From: Omphiscola glabra
Lineage: Eukaryota; Mollusca; Gastropoda; Lymnaeidae
Length of the DNA: 64,000 nucleotides
Assembly: GCA_964017045.1 (NCBI GenBank)
Contig: OZ024798.1
Span: 9,383,793 to 9,447,792, forward strand
Reading direction: 5' to 3'
Position 1 is the first letter of the stretch, and each line of letters begins with the position of its first letter. The position numbers were made by a program, and so were the translations under genes. The notes under the pieces were generated by a model that was not told the origin of the DNA, did not search any database, and was given only the letters and a program-made list of their open reading frames with translations. Positions 21,772 through 31,465 of this stretch are shown here, piece by piece.

Positions 21772-22235
21772 TATTCTTCTTCTTCTTCTATGTTTTGAGG
21801 GCCCACGATGAATGAATTGATCATTATGGCTCCTATGGTTCAGAGGGTTTCGCGATGTTAATGGGAGTGGTTTTCAAGGGGATAATTCACTGGTTGCAAG
21901 ACAGGAGGCTATAGCCGCAAATGTGTCAAGTGTAGTCGCCTCAACTGTTGCTTTTGGAAGCTTGTACCAGTCCCTTATTGTCTTTCGCAGGAATGAGGAG
22001 CTCCTGTACTAAGTTCTTGTTTTTAAAAGTCGAAACCGCAAATCGTGACCTCTTCGCTGTCTAAGGGGGAGATTGATGAGTTTCTGTTTAATATTGGAGC
22101 AGTGGACCAGCCCATTTTCGATCTTTTACAACATGGAGAGCCTAGATAGTCGTCGTCGTTCTTCCAATGGTGACCAGCCTAATGTCTCCAGCATGCTGCC
22201 AACACTAGAGATGTTTCTGTAGCGGTTTATGACAT
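21772..22235 (-). pseudogene. LINE ORF2 C-terminal end with 3' UTR and (GAA)n tail
   Basis: The minus strand encodes the region that follows the reverse transcriptase in CR1/RTE-like LINEs: NISSVGSMLETLGW, LEERRR, a SRLSML..KIENGLV segment, then FLRKTIRDWYKLPKATVEA near the C-terminus. The last motif corresponds to the usual FPRTI-WN-LP box. There are at least two in-frame stops. It ends in a short UTR and a (GAA)n tract at about 21,772-21,786, consistent with a simple-repeat tail. This is a 5'-truncated retrotransposon inserted inside the helicase-family repeat, since the collinear copy at 49 kb lacks it. Confidence 0.75.
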
Positions 22236-22332
22236 TCTGATAGGACATTGTCCTCACTGGCACGTATGTTCTGATTTGACATGGTCCTCACTGGCACGTA
22301 TGTTCTGATGTGACATTGTCCTCACTGGAAAG
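22228..22332. repeat. 34-bp tandem repeat, 3 copies, at the LINE truncation end
   Basis: The unit contains GACATTGTCCTCACTGGCAC and GTATGTTCTGAT. It abuts the 5' (truncated) end of the antisense LINE, and the minus-strand peptide TYVPVRTMS resembles residues expected just upstream of SVGSML in such LINEs. The unit may therefore be LINE-derived. Confidence 0.75.
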
Positions 22333-22609
22333 CATGTTTTGGATTTACTTAACTTCCTTCATATATTTCCAACACTTACAATTGTTCATATTTGAAGGAC
22401 GTATTTCATTTCTGCTTCAATGTGGAACAACGGGAAGAAGTAGACAAAAATCTACACGGAAATTAAAGACCGTACGTCAAAAAAAAAATTTAGAAGGAAC
22501 TTTTGGAGTTCTTTTTATAGTATGTCAAATGATTTTACTCAATGTGCTTGGGCCATTGAAACTTCATTCCATTTTATCACCGTTGTCATTGAAACCTTAT
22601 CCCATATGA

Positions 22610-22851
22610 TCAGTTTGGAATTTTCAGTATATTTTCCGTATTTGTCCCATGTCGAACATTAAATGTCGATGTTTCATTTACTGGAATAGACAGCATGAAA
22701 CGAATGTGAGAAGCTCCGTCTCCCTCAAACAAAGTTGCAGCTATTCCTGTAAATACACATGGCACGACTAATTCCTTTGTACTACGCACACATTGCATGA
22801 TTGTGTTGTTAACGAAGGCTTTACCATTTCCGCCATGTCCAATAATAAAAA
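22610..22851 (-). pseudogene. Helitron-type Pif1 helicase fragment, copy 1
   Basis: The minus-strand frame gives about 80 codons of a Pif1-like superfamily 1 helicase, the DNA-unwinding domain of Helitron Rep-Hel proteins. The order is IIGHGGNGKAF (Walker A, with A in place of the usual T/S after GK), NNTIMQCVRS, then VVPCVFTGIAATLFEGDGAS, then LSIPVNETSTFNVRHGT, all characteristic of Helitron helicases. The frame stops after ENILKIPN, before the Walker B WDE motif. Around 22,400-22,440 a further piece, LLPVVPH, matches the DFRQ-LPVVPH motif. The altered Walker A and missing middle make it non-functional. It is a clear paralogue of the copy at 49.7-50.0 kb. A cellular PIF1 origin is unlikely because the VPCVFTGIAATL-EG and NETST motifs are Helitron-like. 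Confidence 0.8.
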
Positions 22852-23479
22852 AAAACAGACATATGTGTGAGCCAGTTTTTATTTACGTCCCTGATTATAG
22901 ATTGTTTCCACAATGCTTAACTACTGGTAGATTTTTGTTTAAGTAATCATATCAAATTGGTAAATGCCTTCTTCATAAAAAAAAAAAAAAAAAATTTATG
23001 TAAATATAAAATGAAGTTAATACATACATAGTTTTTACACTAATGTAATTAAGATGCATGGGTTTCCCATGAACTCGATGTATCAGAGTTGTTACAGTCA
23101 TATGAGTAGAAAACGTATGAATTCAATGTTATATTCAAATCTTAAAGATATCAGACCTGTTTACTCTTACGATTTTGGCGTACAATGTACGATTTTGAGG
23201 TAAGTACATTTTATATACTGTATGTTTATTTTTTTACTATTAAGATAATGTATTGAACGATTTTGTGATGATATTGTACGATTTTAAGAGTTTGAGGTTA
23301 AACAGGTCTGAGATATGCATGTAGAGTTATTGCTCATTTCATTCCACTTGTCAAGGACCCTATCAAAATACAAAAATTTATGAAACTATCTTCAAACTAA
23401 AATTCTGATTTTTTACAGTGATATGATTATGGAAGCTTCCGACGTTCATTAACTACAATAATTTCGCTCGATTTTATAA

Positions 23480-24370
23480 AATTAATCTTATGTATGTATA
23501 TGTTTACATTTCTGCAATGCAGTTATATGTATGTATACATAAGTGTGTACTCTCTAGTGCTGGTAGTTGTCACATCAGTTTAGAAAGGTTTATAAACATT
23601 TTACTAATACCAGATTCTGACAGCCACGAAACATTAAAAAGTCAGTGGTTATCTTTCTGTAGTAAAAAATGTGTTTCTCATTATTGATTGTTATCATGAA
23701 CCAGTAACCATGCATAAGGAAACTTTGGAGTTAAAACATAATGGCACTATTATTTTCTACTCTTGAAATATACGCAGAATGTTATTTAAGAGTAAGTGGA
23801 GTTTACAGGTGACCTACTGATACAAAAATGTGTTCTTTTCTTCGGGGCTGATAAATGTACACAGTTTTATTTAAATTGGACATCAGGAATTGTGTCCAAA
23901 TGGATATGAGGTTTGTAGGTCAGTCAGGTTACGAGGGGAACAGTTGTGATCTGCTGATCATGACATAATTCGTTGTCTTAAGGAGATGTTAATGTACACA
24001 TATTCAGATTAGGTGTGCTAAAGAATGTTGGAATAATTGAACGACTGTAGGGTTCACTGTTGACCTTTGATCACGATTCCCTCTCAAAATGTTATGTGAT
24101 CAGTCAGTGTATGAAAGATTAAGTCTAATTAGACATCAGGAAGTGTGTCAAAATTATGTAACAAATTTCATCTACATTGGAAATCAGCAAATAAGTCAAA
24201 TTTGAGATATAAGATAAAAGTCAGCCAGGGTCTAGTGGATGTTGCTGCTGACCTACTGATCTCAAAGAAATTTATAGTCATCGGATGTCTGTAAGGTTTA
24301 AAAGTATCAGTTCATTTAGACATGGGCAAGTTGGATGCATATTTCATAGTAACAAAATGACTGAGATCAT
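23480..24370 (+). repeat. Shared 3' block of the helicase family
   Basis: It is collinear with 50,270-50,830 over roughly 600 bp, for example GTGTTTCTCATT-TTGATTG, TATACGCAGAA, GTAAGTGGAGTT, GTGACCTACTGAT, GACATCAGGA and TTACGAGGGGAAC. From 24,120 on it also matches 27,050-27,250 and, inverted, 52,330-52,470. No gene was seen. Confidence 0.75.
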
Positions 24371-24640
24371 TCTCTTAAGGGGGCGTCCGACACTTCCGCG
24401 GAATGGGTGGGGGAAGATATTTAGGACGTAAATTTTACATCCCAACAACTAGGAAAGTTGATCGTCTGCACTGTGTTTATGAGCAGTGTCGGACCGACCG
24501 GGTGTCCTTGGGTTGGGGCGGCCTCCAGCAGAAAGTCCATGGCTGTCCTGTCAAAAATGGTTGTTTTTGGGAGGGCATAAGGAGCCATAAGCTCGATGCC
24601 CCGCTAATGCTCATTTTTAACGTGATATTACTAAGATAAT
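24370..24640 (+). repeat. GC-rich dispersed element, copy 1
   Basis: This is a GC island in AT-rich DNA. It shares with 45,240-45,560 the ordered words GGGCGTCCGA, CGGGTGGGGGAAGATAT-like, AGGACGTAAATTTTAC, and near the end GGGAGGGCATAAGGAGC, TAAGCTCGA and CCCGCTAA. It is shorter than the 45-kb copy in the middle. The class is unknown. It could be a SINE or a foldback element. Confidence 0.6.
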
Positions 24641-25754
24641 TGCTGAAAAATAGCTTAAAAAAGAAAAATAATCGTTTTATTTACAATGCACCATTAAAGG
24701 TAAGGATCGAAGACAAGTGGACTATTCTTTTAAAGGATTAATACACTTGGCAGCCTTGATGTATGTCAACAAACGATTGTTAAACATAATTAGCAATATA
24801 CAAATTTCTGTAAAATAAATAACTTTATAGGTTTCATAATAAGTAAACATTGCTTTAAAATAGTATATAAATATTCTAAAGGGAAAATATTTTGCTAAAA
24901 TTTATATAAAATGTATTTTAAATACAACAATACAATAAATATAGCTCAAAAATTTTTAACAAATATCCACACACAAAAATTAACTAAAAATAATAAATGA
25001 TATCCATTCAAAAAAGAAAAAAAATCAATTTAACATTTATGCACTTTTTTAAAGATAACAATTTAAAAATAATATAAGTATGATTTTAAACGTTCATTTC
25101 AAATACTGTTATCCAATAGTATAATCAATTATTGTTTCATTTGTTATTTTCTCGTCCATTCATGTCAGATGTGTTTCAATGAAGAAAAGCGATTGCACTT
25201 TTAATCTGTTGGTTATCTTCCACAACTTTATTTCAAACATATATAATTTGTAAAGACACATAATTTAACATATACATATGGAGTTGATAAATAGTTTAAC
25301 ATTAAACAAAAAAAAGTGTTTCTTAAAGTGAAGTGGGCTTTTTATATAATTTTATGTCTGAATATTCAACACTCGTTAACACAAATATTTTCTTTTTCAT
25401 CTAGCTTGTGGTCATTTACCCAGGTTCACCACTTCCTGGGCTATTTAGAATTTAGAACAATGTAGTTTTATTAAATCCTTTATATTAAATGTCCATTTTG
25501 CTGGCTGGGTGGCTGGCATAATATGTCCCTCTTTCACCCACTTCCAAGCAACAGATCGAACAGAAACCTGGCAAATAGACTAAATGCCGATGACAACACA
25601 TTCTGTAACATTTTCAGACCCACACGCTAAACACAAAATGCGTTTTTTTCAGTTTTTCAAGGGGAACATAAAATGAAGTTTCTGATAATGAGCTAAAAGG
25701 AATTCTTTAAAAAAATACCACAAGTGAGTTTCGTGCATAATATATTTTTTTCTT

Positions 25755-26110
25755 ATGTTACACGCCGTACTATTCACCAAATACCAAATTTGCATCACAT
25801 ATCGCTATGTTACACGGCGTGCTATTCACCAAATTCCTAATTTGCATCAAATATCGCTTTGTTTTTGTACCGCGCTTCGAGCCTTTGGGGATGAAGCGTG
25901 ATTTTTCAAATGTATTTTATTATTATTATTATTATTATGTTACACGCTGTGCTATTCACCAAATTCCAAATTTGCATCACATATTGCTATGTTACACGGC
26001 GTGCTATTCACCAAATTCCAAATTTGCATCAAATATTGTTATGTTACACGCCGTGCTATTCACCAAATTCATAATTGATCTCAAATATCGTTATGTCGCA
26101 CGCTCAACAC
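25755..26110. repeat. 52-bp array inside copy A, 6 units, split by a retroelement tail
   Basis: Units begin at 25,755, 25,807, 25,937, 25,989, 26,041 and 26,093 with ATGTTACACG and contain GCTATTCACCAAATTCCAAA. Sibling element copy B has one complete unit (28,348-28,400) plus the start of another. The gap between the second and third units is the insertion at 25,859-25,936. Confidence 0.9.
25859..25936 (+). mobile_element. Short retroelement 3' tail inserted in the 52-bp array
   Basis: This 78-bp insertion contains CCGCGCTTCGAGCCTTTGGG, GATGAAGCGTGATTTTT and a (TTA)n end. It is the same tail as the LINE at 15,533-15,950. It interrupts the array exactly between two units, so it is younger than at least part of the array. 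It is a severely 5'-truncated LINE or SINE copy. Confidence 0.8.
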
Positions 26111-26479
26111 AAATAAAAAAAGTTGTTGGAGGGGAGTGAATATTTAAAACATAGTTTTTTTTTTTTATTAAAGGGAAATAACTAATTAAAGTGTTGTGGA
26201 TATAATCCAGAAATTTCTGAGCCATACTAATTTTAGTTTTTGTAATGGAAATTTATTTGAACAAATTTTTAGGCAGAAATGTTTTTAATTTAACTTTAAA
26301 ATTCTCTAGGTTTGTTTATTTTAAATATTATGCAGATAAATTAAAAACTATAATTTACTTTTTTAACGTAAATATAGTATTGGGTAAATATGCTCAACCA
26401 AGTTACTATTTGCATCACTTTGGAGACTAGTGGCTGTGTCTTGACAAGTGATAGTCCACTTGAATTCGATCCCTTTATT

Positions 26480-27316
26480 TCAGGATATAATACAAATGAA
26501 CAGCTGCTCGCTCCCTCAATAAACCGGTCTTAGCTCCGATTGTGTTACGCAATTTTTGTTAAGCTAAATGTTCCACTTTCCTTCAAAACATTAAACTGGA
26601 CATTCGCACATAGACTTGTTGCCACAGTCATATATGATTGAAACAACTTGGGCCGCTCATGCAATCAAGATTACCTTCAAATCGTGTACCTTCATGTCAT
26701 TAACTTAAACAAAAGTGTGGGCGCCCACATTTTTATCATCGCATTCCTTTTTGTGATAGTATGTATAAATGACGATTATTGTTGTGTGTATTGAATGAAC
26801 TTTTTGACCTCATTGGCTTTTTGTGTGTGTCATCTGGTGTAGCCTCACGTGGTGAGTTACTTTTATGAATATTTAAACTTAAAGGCTTTAATATTTTGGT
26901 TGGAGAAATTTAGTGAGTGATACTGGGATGTCTACAAATACTATAGGGTGAGGAATAAAGATTAGTTTTTCCACAGACGAGTTGGGACAGTGAAAATCAA
27001 AAAGTTTTTTAATGTTCTTATTTTGTGGCCCAAATGTGATGTCATCATTAGCAAGTGTATGTGCGAAGTTACACCGCGATATTTGTATAGTTCAAACTTG
27101 AGATGCAAGATACAAGTCAGTCACGGTCTAGTGGAAGTCACGGGTAAACTACAAAGACATGTATAGTCATCGGGGGACTGTATGGTTCTGTCTCAACTCA
27201 TTTAGACATGAGCAAGTTAAATGCAAGATTTCATAACACACGAAATGTCAAAGATATTTGTGAAAAGAAGATCAGTTAGAAAAACAAGCTTTTCATTTAC
27301 AATATATCCTTAAGGG
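26480..27316. repeat. Link segment of the helicase/GGATCGA family
   Basis: It contains AGACTTGTTGCCACAGTCAT (compare 20,457 and 39,995), CAGTCATATATGATTGAAAC, GTGGGCGCCCACA (a perfect palindrome) at 26,717 and, from 27,050, a block shared with 24,150-24,360. No gene was seen. Confidence 0.55.
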
Positions 27317-28940
27317 TAAGGATCGGAGACAGGTCGGAAATCCTTTAAAAAGACTAACTAACGTTATAAGGTAATCTTTTTGTTTACAGAACATTGATAA
27401 AACATATTTAACAATACATAAACTTCTTTTAAACAATTAATTTTATAATTTTCCTGACACTTCATAATATATAAAAACTAACATTAATGTATATAATACT
27501 TAATGTAAATTAACAAAGTGTTTGCTAAAATGTATAAAAAATAAACATTTAAACACAAAAAATAAATTAGTATAGCTAAAATTTTTTTAAAGATATATCC
27601 TCACACAAAAATTACTAACAAAAAATAATTAATGGCCTCCCATGAGAAAAAAATATTTGTAAAACATTTACGCAATTTAAAAAAAAAAAAAATTTAAATA
27701 TATAAATATGATTGTAAACGTTCATTTCAAATACTGTTATTTAGCATTTGAATCACGTTTTTCCCTGATAATTCATGTCAGAGGTGTTTGAGTAAAGAAA
27801 ATCGATTGCAATTGTTGTTTTTTTATATTTTTTTGTTTATTTGCCACAACTTTATTTCGAAGATCTTTGAAAAGACACATAATGTAACATATTCAAATGG
27901 AGTTGATAAATAGTTTAACAATAACAAAAATATGTTTCTTACTATGAAGTGCGCTTTTCATATTATTTTATGTTTACTGACTCAACACTCCTTAACGCAA
28001 TTATTTTCTTGTTCATCTAATTTACCCAGGTTCACCGATTCCTGGTCTATACGATGAATAAAGAACAATGTGGTTTTATTAAATCCTTTATATTAAATTT
28101 CCCTTTTGATCGTTAGTGGCTGACAAAATATTGTGACCGCTAATTCACCTACTTTTAATCAACTGATCGAGCTGAAACCTGGCACATAGACTCAATGCCG
28201 ATGACAAAACATTCTATCACATTTTCAGACCCACACACTAAACACACAAAAATGCAGTTTTTTGTTTTGTTGTTCTTCAATAGGAACATACAATGAAGTT
28301 TCCGATAACTGAGCTAAAAGTGCATTTCGGGCAAACTATTTTTTTCTTATGTTATACGACGTGCTATTCACCAAATTCCAAATTTGCATCAAACATCGTT
28401 ATGTGACACGCTCCACACTAATATATACAGATGTTCTTTATTACACAAATGTATTTTATTTTAGTGTCACGATAATGTCTCTTTTTCTAATTCTAATATT
28501 TTTATGTACAGCGCGGTGAGCTCAGCCCTAGGCTGGGGTACCGCGCTATATAAGACAAATAATAATAATAATAATAAAAATTGTTTGAGTGAAGTAAGTA
28601 TTTAATAATTTTAAATTTTTTTTTTTTTATTCAAGGGAAATAACTAATTAAAGCTTTGTTGATATAACTCAGAAATTTTGGAGTCATAATAATTTTATTT
28701 TTTGTAATGGAAATGTAGGTAAATAAAAGTTTTGGCAGAAATATAATTACTTTAACTTAGATATTTTATATTTTTGTTTATTTTTTTATTATTTTGCAGA
28801 TAAAACGAAAACTGTATTTAATTATTTTTGACAAAACAATATATTTTGTTAAATGAGCTTTTTATCAGCCGTCTGTGTCTTCAATATAAAAAAAAAAATT
28901 GTTTGGGTTAGACAATTTGAAGTCGATCCTTACAATTAAG
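27317..28940 (+). mobile_element. AT-rich element with inverted GGATCGA termini, copy B
   Basis: It begins TAAGGATCGGAGACAGGTCG near 27,317 and ends in the inverted GAAGTCGATCCTTA near 28,920-28,933. It is collinear with copy A over most of its length but is slightly shorter, because it lacks the amplified 52-bp array. It has gained a different retroelement tail at 28,503-28,580. Non-coding. Confidence 0.65.
28503..28580 (+). mobile_element. Retroelement 3' tail with (AAT)n end
   Basis: The segment contains CAGCGCGGTGAGCTCAGCCC, TAGGCTGGGGTACCGCGCTA and a (AATAAT)n tract. It is GC-rich within AT-rich DNA and forms a GCGCGGT...ACCGCGC stem. It is typical of the 3' end of a SINE or LINE truncated at its 5' side. 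Confidence 0.65.
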
Positions 28941-28944
28941 GATA

Positions 28945-29190
28945 TACACCAATACCCCGCTATACGTCCGCTTCTTATACGGCCAACCTTAAATTATGGC
29001 ACTCTTTCGGCCTACGGCCCACGATGTCTCATTATACGGCCAATAAATACCCTCTCTTTAGTTTCAGCTTCTCCCCTTATATTATAAAAAAAATTTGTAA
29101 GGGTTTATATCAAAATTATTGATTCACTATACGGCTTTACGGCCAACTTTTCCGGAACGTATCTAGGCCGTAAAGCGAGGTATGGGTGTA
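28945..29190 (+). mobile_element. Pogo/Tigger-like MITE with TA target duplication
   Basis: This 246-bp element begins TACACCAATACCCCGCTATA and ends GCGAGGTATGGGTGTA, an imperfect inverted pair, and is flanked by TA on each side. The CCCCGCTATACG/ACGGCC terminus is typical of the pogo/Tigger branch of Tc1/mariner. TATACGGCC words recur inside. No transposase is present. It inserted next to the right end of copy B. Confidence 0.75.
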
Positions 29191-29191
29191 T

Positions 29192-29430
29192 ACATTTAAA
29201 CGTTCATTTTAAATACTGTTATTTATTAGTCTAATCAATTATTGCTTTCATTTTCTCGCACATTCATGTCAGATGTGTCGGAATGAATAAATTTCATTGC
29301 ATTTGTTTCTAATTTCCTTTGTAAAGACACATAATTTAACTTATTTACATGGAGTTGATAAATAGTTAAACAAAAATAAAATTGTGTTTCTTAAAATGAA
29401 GCCCAATTTTTATATGACTTTATGAATGTC
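29192..29430 (+). repeat. Partial third copy of the AT-rich element interior
   Basis: It shares ACGTTCATTTTAAATACTGTT-type words, TCTAATCAATTATTG, CATTCATGTCAGATGTGTC and TGGAGTTGATAAATAGTTAA in order with 25.09-25.32 and 27.72-27.95 kb. Confidence 0.75.
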
Positions 29431-29439
29431 TATTTAACA

Positions 29440-29840
29440 AGGTCCTACAGAAATGATCTGACCTACTGAAATGACCTAGATGTACTGAAATAACCCATAT
29501 CTACTGAAATGACCTATATCTACTGAAATGACATAGACCTTTGAAATGACTTGCATCTATTGAAATCCCCAGGCCCTAATAAATTGACTTGGCTAACTGA
29601 AATTACTAGGCCCCACTGAAATGATATGGCCTACTGAAATCACCTTGATCTACTGAATTGACATGTCTCTACTGAAATATCCTGGGAAAACTGAAAAGAC
29701 CTGGGCCTACTGAAATTAAATGTCTTACTGAAATGACCAGGCTTTACTGAAATGGCATGGGCTTACTGAAACGACGTGGTCCTACTGACATGACTTAGGC
29801 TTACAAGAAATAGCCATGGCCTACTGAAGTAACATCTCAT
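29440..29840. repeat. Degenerate 18-20-bp repeat (TACTGAAATGACCTAGG)
   Basis: About 20 loose copies of TACTGAAATGACCTGGGCC are present, highly diverged from each other. This suggests an old array no longer homogenised. Confidence 0.75.
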
Positions 29841-30640
29841 ATTTCCCCAATTGACTGCTTTAAACTCTTAACTACTTATTTTCAATCCAACTTCACTTGC
29901 TGTCATATCGGATGCTTATTTCTATAAGTTGATTGTTTTACTCACTGAGCTAAGATTACAGTGTGGAATAGTTAAAACGGGACCTATGGTAGTCTGATTT
30001 AGTTGTATACAATACGGGAGGCCGGAGATTTGAGGGGGGGGGGGGGGAATTTTACAAAGAAGAAATCTGTTTTTTTTAAATAATTTATATACAGAAAGTT
30101 AATATTAGATTCACTAAGTAAAAATATATACTGGTATTTTTGACTACTTACACATTGCAATCATTTAGGCACGTATTTTTATTTCAACTGAAAACGCCAT
30201 AGAGAGACAAATCAATAGAAATAACTTGATGTCACACATAGACAAATCAATTGAAATATTTTGATATTATACATAGACAAAGCAAAATAAAAATGTTGAT
30301 GTCATGCATAGAAAAACCAATAGAAATATTTTATTAATATTATGTGAGAAAAAATATAACTGATGTGGTTCAAAGGTTAACATTAAAACTGAAATATTAG
30401 TTCAGCAATAATTATACATAAATCCTATAGTATGATTGTTGTTGGATTGGTGTAACCACAAGCTGCTATTTTATACAATTTATAAACATTTAAAAACATG
30501 TTGTTTTTGTTTTGTTTATAATTTGGCTTTAAAGAAAATTGAAATAATTCTCTTGCAATGTGGGTTGAAGGATAAAAACATCAAATAAGAATCTAAAATT
30601 ATATGGGAAACAGTTTATCACCAAAGCACAAGCAAAGGTT
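29840..30640. other. AT-rich spacer with a G homopolymer
   Basis: A G run of about 15 lies near 30,035. Around 30,185-30,340 the phrase AGACAAATCAATTGAAATA recurs about four times at roughly 57-bp spacing. No gene was seen. Confidence 0.55.
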
Positions 30641-31065
30641 ACCACACATATTATCTTCATGGCTTACAAACACACGAAGGCTCCCAGAAACATCATCCTC
30701 CCAGCTAACAAACAGACGACAGAAGATGCCACAAACGTAAACTCTTGGCCAACAAATGAACAGTCACTACTAGAAACTTCATCCTAATTAATGCCATCAC
30801 ACACAGAGACTACTACAAACTTTATCCTATATTCAATTAAACCTACATATACAACTAGCAATTTCTTCCAATATTCAATCAAACCTACATATACAACTAG
30901 CAACTTCTTCCTATATTCAATCAAACCTACATATACAACTTGCAACTTCTTCCTATATTCTGTCAAACACATGGATACTACTACAGAGTCCATCCAATGT
31001 TCCATCAAACAAACAGTGAATACAACATGCTTCTTCTATTATTCCATCAACACACATAATGCATT
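30640..31065. repeat. 42-bp minisatellite, open on both strands
   Basis: The best copies (30,825-30,960) contain ATTCAATCAAACCTACATAT and ACAACTAGCAACTTCTTCC. Flanking copies fade in both directions. Since 42 is 14 codons, both strands read repeated peptides (KPTYTTSNFF on plus, GLIEYRKKLLVVYV on minus). I see no evidence that either is expressed. Confidence 0.85.
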
Positions 31066-31084
31066 ACTTACATTTGTATTTTAT

Positions 31085-31465
31085 CCTTAAATGAAAGGAT
31101 CGAATTCAAGTGGATTATTAATCCAACTTTATCTTATATTTTTAATCTCTTGGGATGATAGATTATTGTTATTGAATTATAAGTATATTTCTGTTAGAAA
31201 TATAAATACGAAGTTTTTTGATAAACAATAAAAGATTTTAGAAACAAATGATAATCAAACATTTAAGGTAGTGTAAGTAATTTTCTTGTTAAAATATGTA
31301 AAAAAATTATTCTGTAACAAACATAAAATTAATAGAACTAACAATAATACGCTCAGTTATATACACATTGCTAGTTCAAAAACAAAATGAATTGTTTCCC
31401 TTGAATTAAAAAAAACCAACATATTTACACCCATATTTTTTAAAACATATCGACTCAATTAGAAT
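31085..31465 (+). repeat. GGATCGA motif and AT-rich tail
   Basis: AAAGGATCGAATTCAAGTGG at 31,095 is one of the best preserved plus-strand copies of the motif, followed by about 350 bp of AT-rich sequence resembling 19.7-20.0 kb (AGAACTAACAATA, CAGTTATATACACAT). No gene was seen. Confidence 0.6.

Larger units (their letters stand above)
20320..24700 (+). mobile_element. Helicase-bearing repeat family, copy 1 (probably Helitron-related)
   Basis: This region is collinear with 48.35-50.91 kb. Shared blocks in order are GAGTTCGTGGGCGGCCCAAG at 20,608; GTCAAAGTGAACCACAATTA at 20,795 with AACGAGGGGTGGGG; CTGCTTCAATGTGGAACAAC at 22,410; the helicase fragment; CATTTCTGCAATGCAGTTAT near 23,508; and GGTGACCTACTGAT near 23,810. 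Later insertions in this copy include the LINE 3' end at 21,772-22,235 and the GC-rich segment at 24,370-24,640. The shared helicase makes a Helitron origin likely, but I could not identify a TC start, CTRR end or terminal hairpin. Confidence 0.6.
24701..26480 (+). mobile_element. AT-rich element with inverted GGATCGA termini, copy A
   Basis: TAAGGATCGAAGACAAGTGG at 24,701 faces the inverted ATAGTCCACTTGAATTCGAT at 26,451, giving inverted ends of at least 22 bp about 1.77 kb apart. Interior landmarks are CGTTCATTTCAAATACTGTT, TTCATGTCAGATGTGTTTCA, TGGAGTTGATAAATAGTTTA, TTTACCCAGGTTCACC and GAAATAACTAATTAAAG. All but the last few are shared in order with 27,317-28,940. No transposase was found. 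Both ends are followed outward by further shared sequence (ATCCTTAA...), so the motif may be a subterminal part of a larger unit. Confidence 0.65.

Noticed and set aside
21507..21815. 102-codon plus-strand frame starting in the AT microsatellite
   Set aside because: The first third is microsatellite (YIYIYI) and the rest is antisense to the LINE 3' end and its GAA tail.
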